Source of the DNA: Halomonas sp. M20
GTDB lineage: Bacteria; Pseudomonadota; Gammaproteobacteria; Pseudomonadales; Halomonadaceae
Assembly: GCF_020622265.1 (NCBI RefSeq)
Contig: NZ_JACNMQ010000002.1
Location: forward strand, 372,001-436,000
Length of the DNA: 64,000 nt
Direction: 5' to 3'
Of this stretch, positions 16,673 to 26,795 are shown in pieces; the stretch's first letter is position 1; every line of letters starts with the position of its first letter. The position numbers and the translations under genes were made by a program. A model generated the notes under the pieces. The model saw only the letters and a program-made list of their open reading frames with translations, ran no database searches and had not been told where the DNA came from.

Positions 16673-17590
16673 ATGCCAAAGCCCTACCTCAGCGACCGCC
16701 AGATCGTCGCGTTCAAGCATGTCATGGAGTGTGGCACGGTTTCTGGGGCGGCCCAGCGCATGCTGACCGCACAGCCCGGCGTCACGCGACTTCTCAAGCA
16801 GCTCGAACACGACATCGGCTTTAACCTCTTCGAGCGCCAGCGGGGACGGCTGGTCCCGACCCCGGAAGCACGGCTCTTTTACCGGGAGGTAGCCCGAGTC
16901 TGGACCGGCAACGAGCATCTTCGCGATACCGCACGGCGTATTCGTGAAAGAGAAGTGGGCGGATTGCGCATCAGCGCCATGCCCCTGCTGGGCATGGTCT
17001 TCATCCCCGATGTGCTGGCGGATTTCGTGCCGGCCCATCCCGAGGCCAACATCGAACTCTCGACCTACCGCTCCGAGCAGGTGGTGGAAGAGGTGATTAC
17101 TCAGCGTTGCGACCTGGGTTTCGCCATCCTGGCCGAGAATGACGATCGCGTGGATCGGGAGGCCTTTCGACTGGAGAGCCTCTGCGCCTTACCCGCGGGA
17201 CACCCTCTCGAAGCCAGGGAAACCGTTACCCCGGGCGATCTCGCCGGCGAGCGGTTGGTCTGCTTTGAACGGCACGACCCCTTGCGCATGGCCCTGGATC
17301 GGCTGCTCGAGCGGGAGAGCATACGACTTCGGCAACGCCTGGAAGTCTCGCTGGCCTTGCAGGCGATCCGGCTGGTTCGACATGGTCTGGGGGTGGCAAT
17401 CCTCGACCCTATCAGCGCCCGCGCCTTTGGCAGTAACGGCGTGACGCTACGCCCATTCTCACCGCACTTGGGCGAGGATTTCGCGCTGTTGACGCCGCGC
17501 GATCAACCCGCTTCGCGCCTGGCGCAGGATTTCATCGGCCTATTTCGGCGGCATCATGCGGACTTGTCCAGAACCGACGGAAAGCGATAA
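16673..17590 (+). CDS. LysR-family transcriptional regulator (opine/amino acid type)
   Basis: A 305-residue LysR regulator. The winged helix-turn-helix spans about residues 8-65 (QIVAFKHVMECGTVSGAAQR, TAQPGVTRLLKQLEHDIG, LFERQRGRLVPTPEA). The effector domain follows. The N-terminal region resembles NocR/OccR-type regulators, which control opine uptake and oxidation genes, matching the divergent dehydrogenase operon. The ATG is preferred over TTG at 16649 because that codon lies inside a palindrome. It should activate the dehydrogenase operon in response to its substrate. Confidence 0.85.
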   Translation: MPKPYLSDRQIVAFKHVMECGTVSGAAQRMLTAQPGVTRLLKQLEHDIGFNLFERQRGRLVPTPEARLFYREVARVWTGNEHLRDTARRIREREVGGLRISAMPLLGMVFIPDVLADFVPAHPEANIELSTYRSEQVVEEVITQRCDLGFAILAENDDRVDREAFRLESLCALPAGHPLEARETVTPGDLAGERLVCFERHDPLRMALDRLLERESIRLRQRLEVSLALQAIRLVRHGLGVAILDPISARAFGSNGVTLRPFSPHLGEDFALLTPRDQPASRLAQDFIGLFRRHHADLSRTDGKR

Positions 17591-17730
17591 CGCCGTCTCA
17601 ACCACACCCATTTTCAATGCAGATCTTAATGAGCGTGTGATGGTTCTAGGCTTCTCAGTCAACGTTTTATTTGGTCGTGCAGCACATAAGCCGTACACTA
17701 TTCAAATACTAGCCGTATTGGGAGACACCC

Positions 17731-17973
17731 ATGCAAACCGAGACAGTCAAATTGACCATTCGCTTGCCACGCCAGGATGTGGAGTTCGCCAAGGCTTATG
17801 CCAAGGCCCATGACCTGAGCGTGACCGAGGTGATAGATCGTTATCTCAGGCGCATGCGTGCATTGGAAAACACCCTGCCATCGCCCGAACTGGACTTCAT
17901 TACCGGCTTGGTGCCATCCGATGTGGATGCCGAGGCCGAATACCGTCAACATCAACAAGAGAAGCATGGATGA
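17731..17973 (+). CDS. Antitoxin of a PIN-type toxin-antitoxin pair (ribbon-helix-helix-like)
   Basis: An 80-residue acidic-tailed protein. Residues 5-45 (VKLTIRLPRQDVEFAKAYAKAH, VTEVIDRYLRRM) look like a ribbon-helix-helix DNA-binding segment of the DUF6364/VapB kind; the C-terminal part should wrap the toxin. GGGAGA precedes the ATG. Its stop codon overlaps the toxin start as ATGA. Such pairs repress their own promoter; I saw no clear operator in the 140 bases upstream. Confidence 0.8.
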   Translation: MQTETVKLTIRLPRQDVEFAKAYAKAHDLSVTEVIDRYLRRMRALENTLPSPELDFITGLVPSDVDAEAEYRQHQQEKHG

Positions 17974-18383
17974 TTTTGCTAGACACCAACGTGGTGCTGG
18001 ATGTCATCCAACGGCGTGAACCGCATTACAAAGCATCTTCAGCCGTGATGGACAGAATAATCCGACGCAAGACTGCCGGTGCGCTGTCTGCCCATGCCAT
18101 AACGACCGTTCATTTCATCATCGCTCGTCACCAGAACCGAAACGTCGCGGCTCAAGCCGTTCAATGGCTGTTGAAACACTTCACGGTAGCCGCCGTGGGA
18201 AAGCCGGAGCTACTACGTGCGCAGGCGCTTGGCTGGTCGGATTTCGAGGATGCGGTCGTGGCTGCCGCGGCGGAGTCTTCGGATTGCAGCACCATATTGT
18301 CGCGTAATGTGCGTGATTTTGCCGGCTCACCGATCCTGGTCGTGACACCGGAAGAGTATCTGCTTGGCCTCGAAGAGGGGTGA
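17970..18383 (+). CDS. PIN-domain ribonuclease toxin (VapC-like)
   Basis: A 137-residue PIN-domain protein with the acidic active-site residues Asp5 (LLDTNVVLDV), Asp94 in DFEDAVVA and Asp116 in RNVRDF. The usual glutamate near residue 43 is not obvious; the segment SAHAITTVHFI fits the PIN_3 branch. It overlaps the antitoxin gene by four bases. VapC-like toxins cleave RNA; the target here is unknown. The pair sits in an accessory stretch between two metabolic islands. Confidence 0.87.
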   Translation: MILLDTNVVLDVIQRREPHYKASSAVMDRIIRRKTAGALSAHAITTVHFIIARHQNRNVAAQAVQWLLKHFTVAAVGKPELLRAQALGWSDFEDAVVAAAAESSDCSTILSRNVRDFAGSPILVVTPEEYLLGLEEG

Positions 18384-18416
18384 TGCCGTGGCGTTGTAAC
18401 AACGCTGATTCGCCAT

Positions 18417-18893
18417 TCATGTGGCGAGACTGCGCAACATGATTGTCACCCATTCACCACGATAGTCTAGCGCCTCCTTGTCTTTCCAGCCCAATCGGCG
18501 ATAGAGCGCCTGTTGATCCGGCGTGAACAGATAAAGCCTTGTCACCCCTGCTTCTTGGGCTTCGCGCTCAATCCTTCTAACCAGACGTGAAGCGACGCCC
18601 TGCCCTCGCCATTCAGGCAATACGAATACCGACGCCAGCCAGGGGGTGAGTTCGCGGCGTACCTCCATGTCCGCCTTCACCAGGCTCGCGGTGCCGATCG
18701 GGCGCCCCTCTGCCAAGGCAAGGAATACCGCGGGAACTCCACGGGCACCGCATTCCCGATGCAGTTCTTCCTGCCAGGCTTCCTGAGAGGTCTCCGGATA
18801 CAGGCTGCCCCACTGTTCGTACTGCCACTTGCCGACGATCGATAGATGGGGCGAACCCGGAAGAAGTCGACGTATTTCTAGATTACTGGTCAT
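18417..18893 (-). CDS. GNAT-family N-acetyltransferase
   Basis: A 158-residue GNAT protein. The acetyl-CoA-binding motif A is seen as LASVFVLPEWRGQGVASRLV (about residues 85-104), followed by LYLFTPDQQALYRRLGWK in the C-terminal part. It is close to the length of single-domain GNAT enzymes and has no signal or membrane segment. It converges on the toxin gene. The acceptor substrate cannot be predicted. Confidence 0.85.
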   Translation of the reverse strand: MTSNLEIRRLLPGSPHLSIVGKWQYEQWGSLYPETSQEAWQEELHRECGARGVPAVFLALAEGRPIGTASLVKADMEVRRELTPWLASVFVLPEWRGQGVASRLVRRIEREAQEAGVTRLYLFTPDQQALYRRLGWKDKEALDYRGEWVTIMLRSLAT

Positions 18894-19093
18894 TTAACAC
18901 TGCTCATGGCTACACCAGGGAGAACTATCGACAAAATATTGCAGCTTCCACGATGTCAACTGGAAATCATTGTATTCAATACGCAAATAGCTTCCTAAAA
19001 AGACTTCTTATTAAGTAATTATTAATTGAACTAATTCTTTAACCTCGTTTGCGCAAGCAGGAACTCCATTACACAACGTCGAGCAGGGACAAA

Positions 19094-19606
19094 ATGAAAC
19101 TGAACAAAGCTATTATTGCCGCAATGGGCGCACTGGCGCTCTCAGGTTGTGCCAGTATCGTTGGCGACAAAGATCAAACCGTGACCATCAATAGCACACC
19201 GTCCAATGCAGATGTCGTCATTACCGACGAAACTAGTAATCAAATTTTTGTCGGCCAGACACCGACTACGGTACAGCTCAAGAAAGCCGATGGGTCCTAT
19301 TTCGGTGGCAAGACCTACACCGTCGAAATCTCCAAGGATGGCTATGAAGAGCGTACCTTGATGATCAACTCTACTCCTAACGGCTGGTATATCGGCGGCA
19401 ATATTCTATTCGGAGGGTTGATTGGCTGGCTGATCGTCGACCCCTTAACCGGCGCAATGTACAACCTGTCTCCAGACCAAATCAGTACCCAGCTTGGTGA
19501 GCGTGTAGCCTATGATGATGACGGTGACAGCAATATCAACCTGGTACTGCTTGAGGATGTACCCGCTGATCTGAAAGGAGAGATGGAACTGATCGGTCGC
19601 ATCTGA
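19094..19606 (+). CDS. PEGA-domain-like lipoprotein
   Basis: A 170-residue protein with a lipoprotein signal ending LALSGC (Cys at residue 19). The mature N-terminal part (TVTINSTPSNADVVI, GQTPTTVQLKK, GYEERTLMI) resembles a PEGA-type beta-sandwich. A glycine-rich hydrophobic segment follows (about residues 93-115). The ATG at 19094 has AGGGA upstream and starts the signal peptide. It is monocistronic, with a stem-loop just after the stop. The function is unknown. Confidence 0.75.
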   Translation: MKLNKAIIAAMGALALSGCASIVGDKDQTVTINSTPSNADVVITDETSNQIFVGQTPTTVQLKKADGSYFGGKTYTVEISKDGYEERTLMINSTPNGWYIGGNILFGGLIGWLIVDPLTGAMYNLSPDQISTQLGERVAYDDDGDSNINLVLLEDVPADLKGEMELIGRI

Positions 19607-19612
19607 TTCTTC

Positions 19613-19635
19613 CGCCCTCGCTAACTGCGGGGGCG
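19613..19635 (+). terminator. Stem-loop after the lipoprotein gene
   Basis: CGCCCTCGC and GCGGGGGCG pair over nine bases with one G-T pair and a TAACT loop. The following ATTCTCG is only weakly T-rich, so termination may be partial. Confidence 0.5.
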
Positions 19636-19725
19636 ATTCTCGTCCTAATCCCCCGTCATGTCCTACACCGAACGCAGCAATGATACGATGTTCTTCAACA
19701 GTAAAGACAAGTGGAGCATACAGCT

Positions 19726-19956
19726 ATGCCGATTCGTCTGATGACGATACTTGCGTTCACCAGTATCGTCACCCTGAGCATGGCGATCGAAGCCCAGGAA
19801 ATATCTCGAGCCGCACCCGCGGGAAAGCACCCCTACGATATCGCGCTGGAGTACTGCGCCGAACGCGGAGGACTTGCTCAATACAGCGAAAGAGGTGAAA
19901 CCGTACGTTTTAGTTGCAGTGACGAACTGGCGGCGATAATTACCATCTCTTCTTGA
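19726..19956 (+). CDS. Small secreted hypothetical protein
   Basis: A 76-residue protein with a Sec signal peptide of about 23 residues (MPIRLMTILAFTSIVTLSMA). The mature part carries two cysteines (ALEYCAERGG and RFSCSDE), which could form a disulfide in the periplasm. GGAG lies about nine bases before the ATG at 19726. I do not recognise the family. It is followed after 39 bases by ynfA on the same strand. Confidence 0.55.
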   Translation: MPIRLMTILAFTSIVTLSMAIEAQEISRAAPAGKHPYDIALEYCAERGGLAQYSERGETVRFSCSDELAAIITISS

Positions 19957-19995
19957 ATGGCAACACCCTCTTAGCAAGCGTTTGGAAAGTCATAG

Positions 19996-20322
19996 ATGAC
20001 GTCATTGATGATCTACCTAGCCGCGGCGCTGGCCGAAATAGCCGGCTGCTTCTCGTTCTGGGCCTGGTGGCGGCTTGACAGAACAATAGGCTGGTTGATC
20101 CCGGGGCTTGCCAGTCTGGCGCTGTTCGCCTGGTTGCTCACCTTGATCGACACCGATTATGCCGGCCGGGCTTATGCAGCCTATGGCGGCATCTACATCG
20201 TCACATCGCTGCTCTGGCTGTGGCTGGTTGAACATCGCTCCCCGGATCGTTGGGACATGCTCGGGGCCGGCATCTGTCTGGTTGGCGCCGGGGTGATCCT
20301 GTTCGGGCCACGGAGTAGCTGA
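19996..20322 (+). CDS. ynfA: YnfA family (UPF0060) small membrane protein
   Basis: A 108-residue protein with four membrane helices. It carries the YnfA signatures [37 protein letters not shown] and [19 protein letters not shown]. YnfA belongs to the small-multidrug-resistance-like proteins of the inner membrane; a transport role is suggested in the family but the physiological substrate is uncertain. It converges on astB, four bases apart. Confidence 0.93.
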   Translation: MTSLMIYLAAALAEIAGCFSFWAWWRLDRTIGWLIPGLASLALFAWLLTLIDTDYAGRAYAAYGGIYIVTSLLWLWLVEHRSPDRWDMLGAGICLVGAGVILFGPRSS

Positions 20323-20326
20323 AGGC

Positions 20327-21697
20327 TTACCCCAGCTGAAACGGATAGACGTTGCCAATCTCGAGAATGCGGGTCAGGTCGTCCAGGGCCGTCAGGGTTT
20401 CCTCGGCAAGCTGCGGGTCGGCGAGATCCTCCGGTGTCAGGCGGTCACGATAGTGCTTCTCCACCCAGGAGGTAAGATCAGCGTAGAGTGCGTCATCGAG
20501 CAGCACACGGCCGGACAGATTCGAACGTTCCGCCTGACTTAGTATCACCCGCAGACGCAGACAGGCCGGTCCGCCGCCGTTGCGCATGCTCTGTTTGACG
20601 TCCTTGACCACCACCTCGTTGATGGGGTTGTGGCCACCCAGCAGCAGATCCTGAATGGTGCGCCATACGGCGTCGTTTTCCTGGCACTCTCCGGGCACGA
20701 CCAGGGTCATGGCCCCCGAGCCATCTGGATCGGAAAGCAGCTGGGAATTGAAGAGATACGAACTCACCGCATCCTCCAGGCTCACCGCTTCCAAGGGCAC
20801 GCGCACCGGGATCAGCGGCGACGCCATCTCGCTACGCAGCGCTTCCAGGGTCCGTTCTTCCTCGAAGAAGGCCATCTCGTGGTAGAGCAATACCGAACCG
20901 TTACCCACGGCGATCACGTCGTTGTGGAACACGCCGGCGTCGATGGCGTCAGGATGCTGCTGGGCGAACACCGTCTGAGCCTCAGACAAGCCATGCTGGC
21001 GGGCGATGGCCTGGCTGGCTTCCAGGGTCTGGCGCGCAGGGAAGCGCTTGGGCCCATCTTGCCCCCCAAACGCCTGACGCCCATAGACATAGAGATGCAC
21101 CCCAGCCTCATCATGCGAAGCCGCAAGCCGGGTATGGTTGGCCGCGCCCTCGTCGGAAAACGCCGGGGTCGCCGGTAGCGCCGGATGATGGGCGAAGCGC
21201 GCATTGTCACGAAAGATTGCCGCCAGCACCCGACCGGTGGTCTGGGGCTCGAGGAAGCGATGGAAACTCGATTGCAGGTTGGCCGGTGTGAAATGCACCC
21301 GAGAATCCGCGGCATCCAGGCTCGGCGTCACGGTGGCGGCGTTGGCCGTCCACATGGAGGAGGCCGAACACACTGCGCGCAGTAGTTGAGGTGCTTCACG
21401 TGCAGCACGCTCGAGCACCTGAGCGTTGTTGCCGGAGAAACCGAGATCGCGCAGCGCGCCAATATCCGGTCGCTGCTGGGGCGGCAACACGCCCTGGGCA
21501 AAACCGGCATCCTTCAACGCCTTCATCTTGGCCAGACCCTGCAGCGCCGCCTCTTTCGGATTGGACTCCAGGCCGCCGTGGCGCATCGAGGCCACGTTGC
21601 CGTGGGCCAAGCCGGCATAGTTGTGGGTCGGTCCGACCAGGCCGTCGAAATTGACTTCCCGAATGTCGAGATCGGCGTCGCTCCCAGCCTCCTTCAT
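20327..21697 (-). CDS. astB: N-succinylarginine dihydrolase
   Basis: A 456-residue enzyme of the arginine succinyltransferase pathway; it converts N2-succinylarginine to succinylornithine, releasing CO2 and ammonia. Family marks are [18 protein letters not shown] at the N-terminus and the catalytic Cys in [11 protein letters not shown] near residue 370. Its ATG overlaps the astD stop by four bases. It is the last gene of the operon in the window; astE, which often follows, is not here. Confidence 0.96.
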   Translation of the reverse strand: MKEAGSDADLDIREVNFDGLVGPTHNYAGLAHGNVASMRHGGLESNPKEAALQGLAKMKALKDAGFAQGVLPPQQRPDIGALRDLGFSGNNAQVLERAAREAPQLLRAVCSASSMWTANAATVTPSLDAADSRVHFTPANLQSSFHRFLEPQTTGRVLAAIFRDNARFAHHPALPATPAFSDEGAANHTRLAASHDEAGVHLYVYGRQAFGGQDGPKRFPARQTLEASQAIARQHGLSEAQTVFAQQHPDAIDAGVFHNDVIAVGNGSVLLYHEMAFFEEERTLEALRSEMASPLIPVRVPLEAVSLEDAVSSYLFNSQLLSDPDGSGAMTLVVPGECQENDAVWRTIQDLLLGGHNPINEVVVKDVKQSMRNGGGPACLRLRVILSQAERSNLSGRVLLDDALYADLTSWVEKHYRDRLTPEDLADPQLAEETLTALDDLTRILEIGNVYPFQLG

Positions 21698-23163
21698 AAT
21701 GTCACCCCCGCTGGCAGTGTATCGGGCAGCGCCAGGGATTCAGCCTCCATCGAGGCGATCGGGTAGGCGCAGTAATCCGCCGCGTAATAGGCACTGGGAC
21801 GATGGTTGCCGCTATCGCCAATGCCGCCGAAGGGCGCATCGCCGGAGGCACCGGTAGTCTGGCGATTCCAGTTGACGATACCGGCGCGAATACGCAGCAA
21901 AAAGTCATCCCAGTCCGCCCGTTCACCGCCAATCAACCCGGCGGAAAGCCCATAGCGAGTGGCGTTGGCCAGGGCAATCGCCTCATCCCAGTCCCGATAG
22001 CGATGCACCTTGAGCAGCGGACCGAAGTGCTCCTCATCGGGCACCTCGAGCCCAGTGACGTCGATCAAGGCCGGACTGAGAATACTGGTACCCGCTTCCA
22101 GGCGCTGCATGCGCGAAAGCACCGTGCCTCCCCTCGCTTCGAGATCGTCCTGGGCCTTGAGCAAGCCGTCTGCTGCCTCGACACTCACCAATCCACCATA
22201 GAAGGGTGCCGGCTCGCTGAACGGCGCGGCCACATGCAGCTTACCAATAGCATCATTCAATGCCTCGAGCAGACGATCGCCCACCTCGCCTTCTGGCACG
22301 ATCAGTCGCCGTGCGCAGGTGCAGCGCTGGCCGCCGGAAAGATAGGCCGACTGCAGGATGGTCAGCACGGCGGCGGCCTGATCCGGCACGTCCTTGACCA
22401 CCAGCGGATTGTTGCCGCCCAGTTCCAGGGCCAGGATCTTGCTGACCTGACCGGCGAACTGCTCATGCAGCAACTTGCCGATCTTGGCGCTGCCGGTGAA
22501 CAGCAGACCGTCGATATCGCTGGCGCCGGCCAGTGCCTGGCCGACAAGTGCTGCGCCCTGTACCAGATTGATCACGCCGTCCGGCAAGCCGGCGGCCTGC
22601 CAGCACTGCAGGGTCAGGTCCGCGGTCATCGGGGTCTGCTCGCTGGGCTTGAACACCACCGTATTACCGGCCAGCAGCGCTGGCACCATATGGCCGTTGG
22701 GTAGATGCCCGGGGAAGTTGTAGGGGCCGAATACCGCCAGCACGCCGTGGGGACGATGACGCAGCACCGCTTGCGCCCCCGCCACATCACGGCTGCGCTC
22801 GCCGGTGCGTTCCTGGTAGGCAGTTACCGAAATGGCCACCTTGCCGATCATCGCGCCGACCTCGGTACGCGCTTCCCAGAGCGGCTTGCCGGTTTCGTGG
22901 GCGATGCACTCGGCCAGGGGCTCGCGGTTGGCGTCAAGCTGGTCGCGGAAGCGCTCGATGATCGCTTGACGCTCTTCGACACCGCGCCGCGCCCAGGCAG
23001 GGAACGCCTTGCGGGCGGCGGCCACGGCCTGTTCAACCTGGGCCGGGCTGGCGGCACTGGCCTGCCAGAGCGTCTCATGAGTTACCGGGTCGCGTTTGGC
23101 GAAGGCGTCTGCCTCACCGTCGGTCCAGGTACCACCGATCAGTAGTTGCTGCTTGGCGTGCAT
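21694..23163 (-). CDS. astD: Succinylglutamate-semialdehyde dehydrogenase
   Basis: A 489-residue aldehyde dehydrogenase oxidising succinylglutamate semialdehyde to succinylglutamate with NAD. The general base lies in [11 protein letters not shown] and the nucleophilic Cys in [11 protein letters not shown]. The AstD-type [20 protein letters not shown] segment is present. AGGAG precedes the ATG. It lies nine bases after aruG and overlaps astB by four bases. Confidence 0.95.
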   Translation of the reverse strand: MHAKQQLLIGGTWTDGEADAFAKRDPVTHETLWQASAASPAQVEQAVAAARKAFPAWARRGVEERQAIIERFRDQLDANREPLAECIAHETGKPLWEARTEVGAMIGKVAISVTAYQERTGERSRDVAGAQAVLRHRPHGVLAVFGPYNFPGHLPNGHMVPALLAGNTVVFKPSEQTPMTADLTLQCWQAAGLPDGVINLVQGAALVGQALAGASDIDGLLFTGSAKIGKLLHEQFAGQVSKILALELGGNNPLVVKDVPDQAAAVLTILQSAYLSGGQRCTCARRLIVPEGEVGDRLLEALNDAIGKLHVAAPFSEPAPFYGGLVSVEAADGLLKAQDDLEARGGTVLSRMQRLEAGTSILSPALIDVTGLEVPDEEHFGPLLKVHRYRDWDEAIALANATRYGLSAGLIGGERADWDDFLLRIRAGIVNWNRQTTGASGDAPFGGIGDSGNHRPSAYYAADYCAYPIASMEAESLALPDTLPAGVTL

Positions 23164-23172
23164 TACTCTCTC

Positions 23173-24204
23173 CTAAGTCTGGAGTACGCGTAGAAGATCC
23201 CCGGCCTTCACATCGAGTCGCCGTGCTTCTTCCTCGGTCAATGGCAAGGTACCGTCATCATCGGGGCCGCGACCGACCCAGGCGGCGCGAAAATCGACCA
23301 TGGTGGTGGTCGAGACCAGCCAGCCGGGGCGTTCGCTGCTCTCGAGATTTGTCGCGATTTCGACCGGGCACAGCGTCGACAGGCGCACCGCGCGCACATC
23401 GTCGATGTAAGCCTCTACCGTGGGGCCGCCATCGAAAATGTCGATATAGCCTTCCCAGCGCAGGCCTTCCTTCTTGAGCATCTCCAGCGCCGGGCGTGTG
23501 TGTTCGTGCACCTGACCGATGCAGGCTCGCGCCTCTTCGGTCAAGAAGGGTGTGTAGATCGGGAACTTGGGCATTAATTCGCCGATGAAACTCTTTTGTC
23601 CCATGCCGGTGAGGCGATCCGCCTCGTCGAAATCCATGGGAAAGAAATGACTGCCCAGGCACTTCCAGAAGGGGCTGATGCCGTTCTTGTCGAATACGCC
23701 GCGCATCTCCGCCAGCACCTTGTTCGGGAACTGGTCGCGGAACTGGGCCATGAACAGCCAGCGCGCCTTGGACAGCAAGGCGCCATTACGATTCTGGCGC
23801 TGCTCTTCTCCACGATAGGCGGGCCGCAGATAGAGCGAGGCCACCTCCGCATTGCCTGTATGATCCGAACTGAGGAACAGCGTATCGATGGTGCGATGCA
23901 GATCGAGCTGCACCGAGGAATGAGCCAGGGTACCGACCCGGTAGTGATAGAACGGTACTTCCCGGCCCACCTGGCCGTCGATGGCGCAGCAGCCCGCCAG
24001 CCCCCCGGTTTCTTCGTCTTCCAGCACGAAGAAATACAAGCGATCGTCGACCGAGGTGCGCTGTTCGAAGGCGCGAGCCGCGGATTCGATCTTGCTGGCC
24101 AGGAACTCGCGATTGTCAGGGAGCGACGTGAAGCCGACACCGGTCTCGCGGGCCAGTTGCTGCAATTCGTCCAGGTCGTTCCGGGCGATGGGTCGAATGC
24201 GCAT
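23173..24204 (-). CDS. aruG: Arginine N-succinyltransferase, second subunit (AstA/AruG type)
   Basis: A 343-residue member of the arginine N-succinyltransferase family, beginning MRIRPIARNDLDELQQLARE. Typical segments are TSLPDNREFL, SLYLRPAYRGEEQRQNRNG and EGYIDIFDGGPTVEAY. The start at 24204 shares one base with the stop of the upstream paralogue (TGATG), so they are coupled. Pseudomonads have two such paralogues, AruF and AruG, forming a mixed enzyme; this copy matches the AstA/AruG branch. It transfers succinyl from succinyl-CoA to arginine. Confidence 0.92.
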   Translation of the reverse strand: MRIRPIARNDLDELQQLARETGVGFTSLPDNREFLASKIESAARAFEQRTSVDDRLYFFVLEDEETGGLAGCCAIDGQVGREVPFYHYRVGTLAHSSVQLDLHRTIDTLFLSSDHTGNAEVASLYLRPAYRGEEQRQNRNGALLSKARWLFMAQFRDQFPNKVLAEMRGVFDKNGISPFWKCLGSHFFPMDFDEADRLTGMGQKSFIGELMPKFPIYTPFLTEEARACIGQVHEHTRPALEMLKKEGLRWEGYIDIFDGGPTVEAYIDDVRAVRLSTLCPVEIATNLESSERPGWLVSTTTMVDFRAAWVGRGPDDDGTLPLTEEEARRLDVKAGDLLRVLQT

Positions 24205-25268
24205 CAAAGTTCCCCCTCGTCGAGGATGTCTTCGTGGGCGGGAAGCGTCAGCGGCGCGGCCAGCACCGCTCGCCCTTCTTCCACTCCCAACAACTCGGCG
24301 TGTTCCGGCGACAACATCAGTTGACCGGTCGGCGACAGCGCATAGCGCGTTACCATGCAACGGAAGCCATCCAGTTTCTGATTGGCGACCATCGCCGGCT
24401 CCGCATCCGGTAGCGCCGCCGCCGGACGGATGCGCACCGGATGCCAGATACTGCGCCGGAAGGTTTCCAATCGCTCGCGTTCGGCCTTGATCACGGGACC
24501 TGCATCGAAGATATCGACATGCCGCGAACGCATGAAACCTTCCGCCAGCATCTCGCTCATGGCGATCTCATGATCCGGGTGTTCGCGACCGATGGCGGCC
24601 TGCGCCTGGGGCGTAAGCAGCGGCAGATACAGCGGAAACTGTGGCATCACCTCGGCAATGAAGCTCTTGGAGCGCACGCCGGCGAAATGGTTGATGTCCT
24701 GATAGCCACGCACGAAGAAGTGACGTCCCACGCTATTCCAGAAGGGCGATTCATCGTCACCATCCAGATAGCCCGGGAATGCCAGGGCGAGAATCTCGGC
24801 GAAACGCTCCGGATATTGGGCAATGAACATCAAGCGCGCCCGGCGTAGCAGGCTTTCGGCACTGGTGCCCTTGTAGCGGGTATCGAGAGACAGCGCACAT
24901 AGCAGGCTGGCCTCGGAGACCTCATGGGAAAGCGCCAGGGTCTGCACCTCGCGACGCACGTTGAGCTGCTGCGAGGCGTGAATCAACGTTTCCTGGCGAT
25001 AGGTGTAATAGGCCTCCTGGGCCCCGGCCTGAGCGCGAATGGAAGCGGTGCCCACCACCTCGCCCCGCTCACGATCCTCGAGTACGAAGGTATAATTTTC
25101 GTCACCGGGAAAATCCACGTCCTTGGCCAATGCCTGCTGAGAGCGCGTAATACGCTCTTCAAGACGATCGCGATGGGCGGGCAGGTTGGTCAGGCGCGGC
25201 GTAGCGGTCCCGGCCAGACGTTCCAGGCCGGGCAAGTCCGCGGGCTTGGCGGGTCGAATGACCAGCAT
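24204..25268 (-). CDS. aruF: Arginine N-succinyltransferase, first subunit (AruF type)
   Basis: A 354-residue paralogue of the following gene, beginning MLVIRPAKPADLPGLERLA. It shares the family marks ALSLDTRYKGTSAESLLRRA, SPFWNSVGRHFF and RHVDIFDAGPV. GGGGAG lies six bases before the ATG at 25268. A longer version starting at 25310 would overlap the astC stop as ATGA and cannot be excluded. It should pair with AruG as the alpha subunit, catalysing the first step of arginine breakdown through this pathway. Confidence 0.9.
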   Translation of the reverse strand: MLVIRPAKPADLPGLERLAGTATPRLTNLPAHRDRLEERITRSQQALAKDVDFPGDENYTFVLEDRERGEVVGTASIRAQAGAQEAYYTYRQETLIHASQQLNVRREVQTLALSHEVSEASLLCALSLDTRYKGTSAESLLRRARLMFIAQYPERFAEILALAFPGYLDGDDESPFWNSVGRHFFVRGYQDINHFAGVRSKSFIAEVMPQFPLYLPLLTPQAQAAIGREHPDHEIAMSEMLAEGFMRSRHVDIFDAGPVIKAERERLETFRRSIWHPVRIRPAAALPDAEPAMVANQKLDGFRCMVTRYALSPTGQLMLSPEHAELLGVEEGRAVLAAPLTLPAHEDILDEGEL

Positions 25269-25306
25269 GGCACTCCCCTTCTGCGAAGTTTGATCGAACA
25301 TCCGGG

Positions 25307-26533
<1,227 letters not shown>

Positions 26534-26608
26534 TCAAATGGACTGATTGATGCTTCGAGTATAAGGAAACCAGCTCGTTTGGGCTTTCAGGGATGTGACG
26601 GCTATTTA

Positions 26609-26661
26609 TGAAAAGCGGCTACGGGCTTTTGTAAAGAGCTGAAAAGCGGCTATGGGCTTTT
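26609..26661. repeat. Two 22-base direct repeats with hairpin ends upstream of astC
   Basis: TGAAAAGCGGCTACGGGCTTTT (26609-26630, written here in two parts: TGAAAAGCGGC and TACGGGCTTTT) recurs at 26640-26661 with one change, C to T. Each copy is itself an inverted repeat, AAAAGC and GCTTTT around eight bases, and could act as a weak bidirectional terminator. A third partial copy (TGAAAGCGGC) lies at 26681-26690. The 274-base spacer between astC and the C69 peptidase gene otherwise holds nothing I recognise apart from the terminator at 26738. Confidence 0.65.
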
Positions 26662-26737
26662 AAAAAAGCTGTGAATAACCTGAAAGCGGCAGGCGGCGGC
26701 ATCATGCATGTACAAGGCAGCTTTTCGAAAACACGAT

Positions 26738-26757
26738 GGCCCGGCATCTACCGGGCC
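26738..26757 (-). terminator. Terminator-like hairpin after the C69 peptidase homologue
   Basis: GGCCCGG and CCGGGCC pair perfectly around a CATCTA loop. On the minus strand the stem is followed by ATCGTGTTTT, a modest T-run. It lies 38 bases beyond the stop codon at 26796. Confidence 0.6.
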
Positions 26758-26795
26758 GATAATGAATCATTTCGGTATACAAGCGACCCCGGCAT

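Noticed and set aside
26609-26690. A CRISPR array upstream of astC
   Set aside because: Only two full repeats about 31 bases apart with almost no unique spacer, each itself a hairpin with T-run, and no cas genes nearby.
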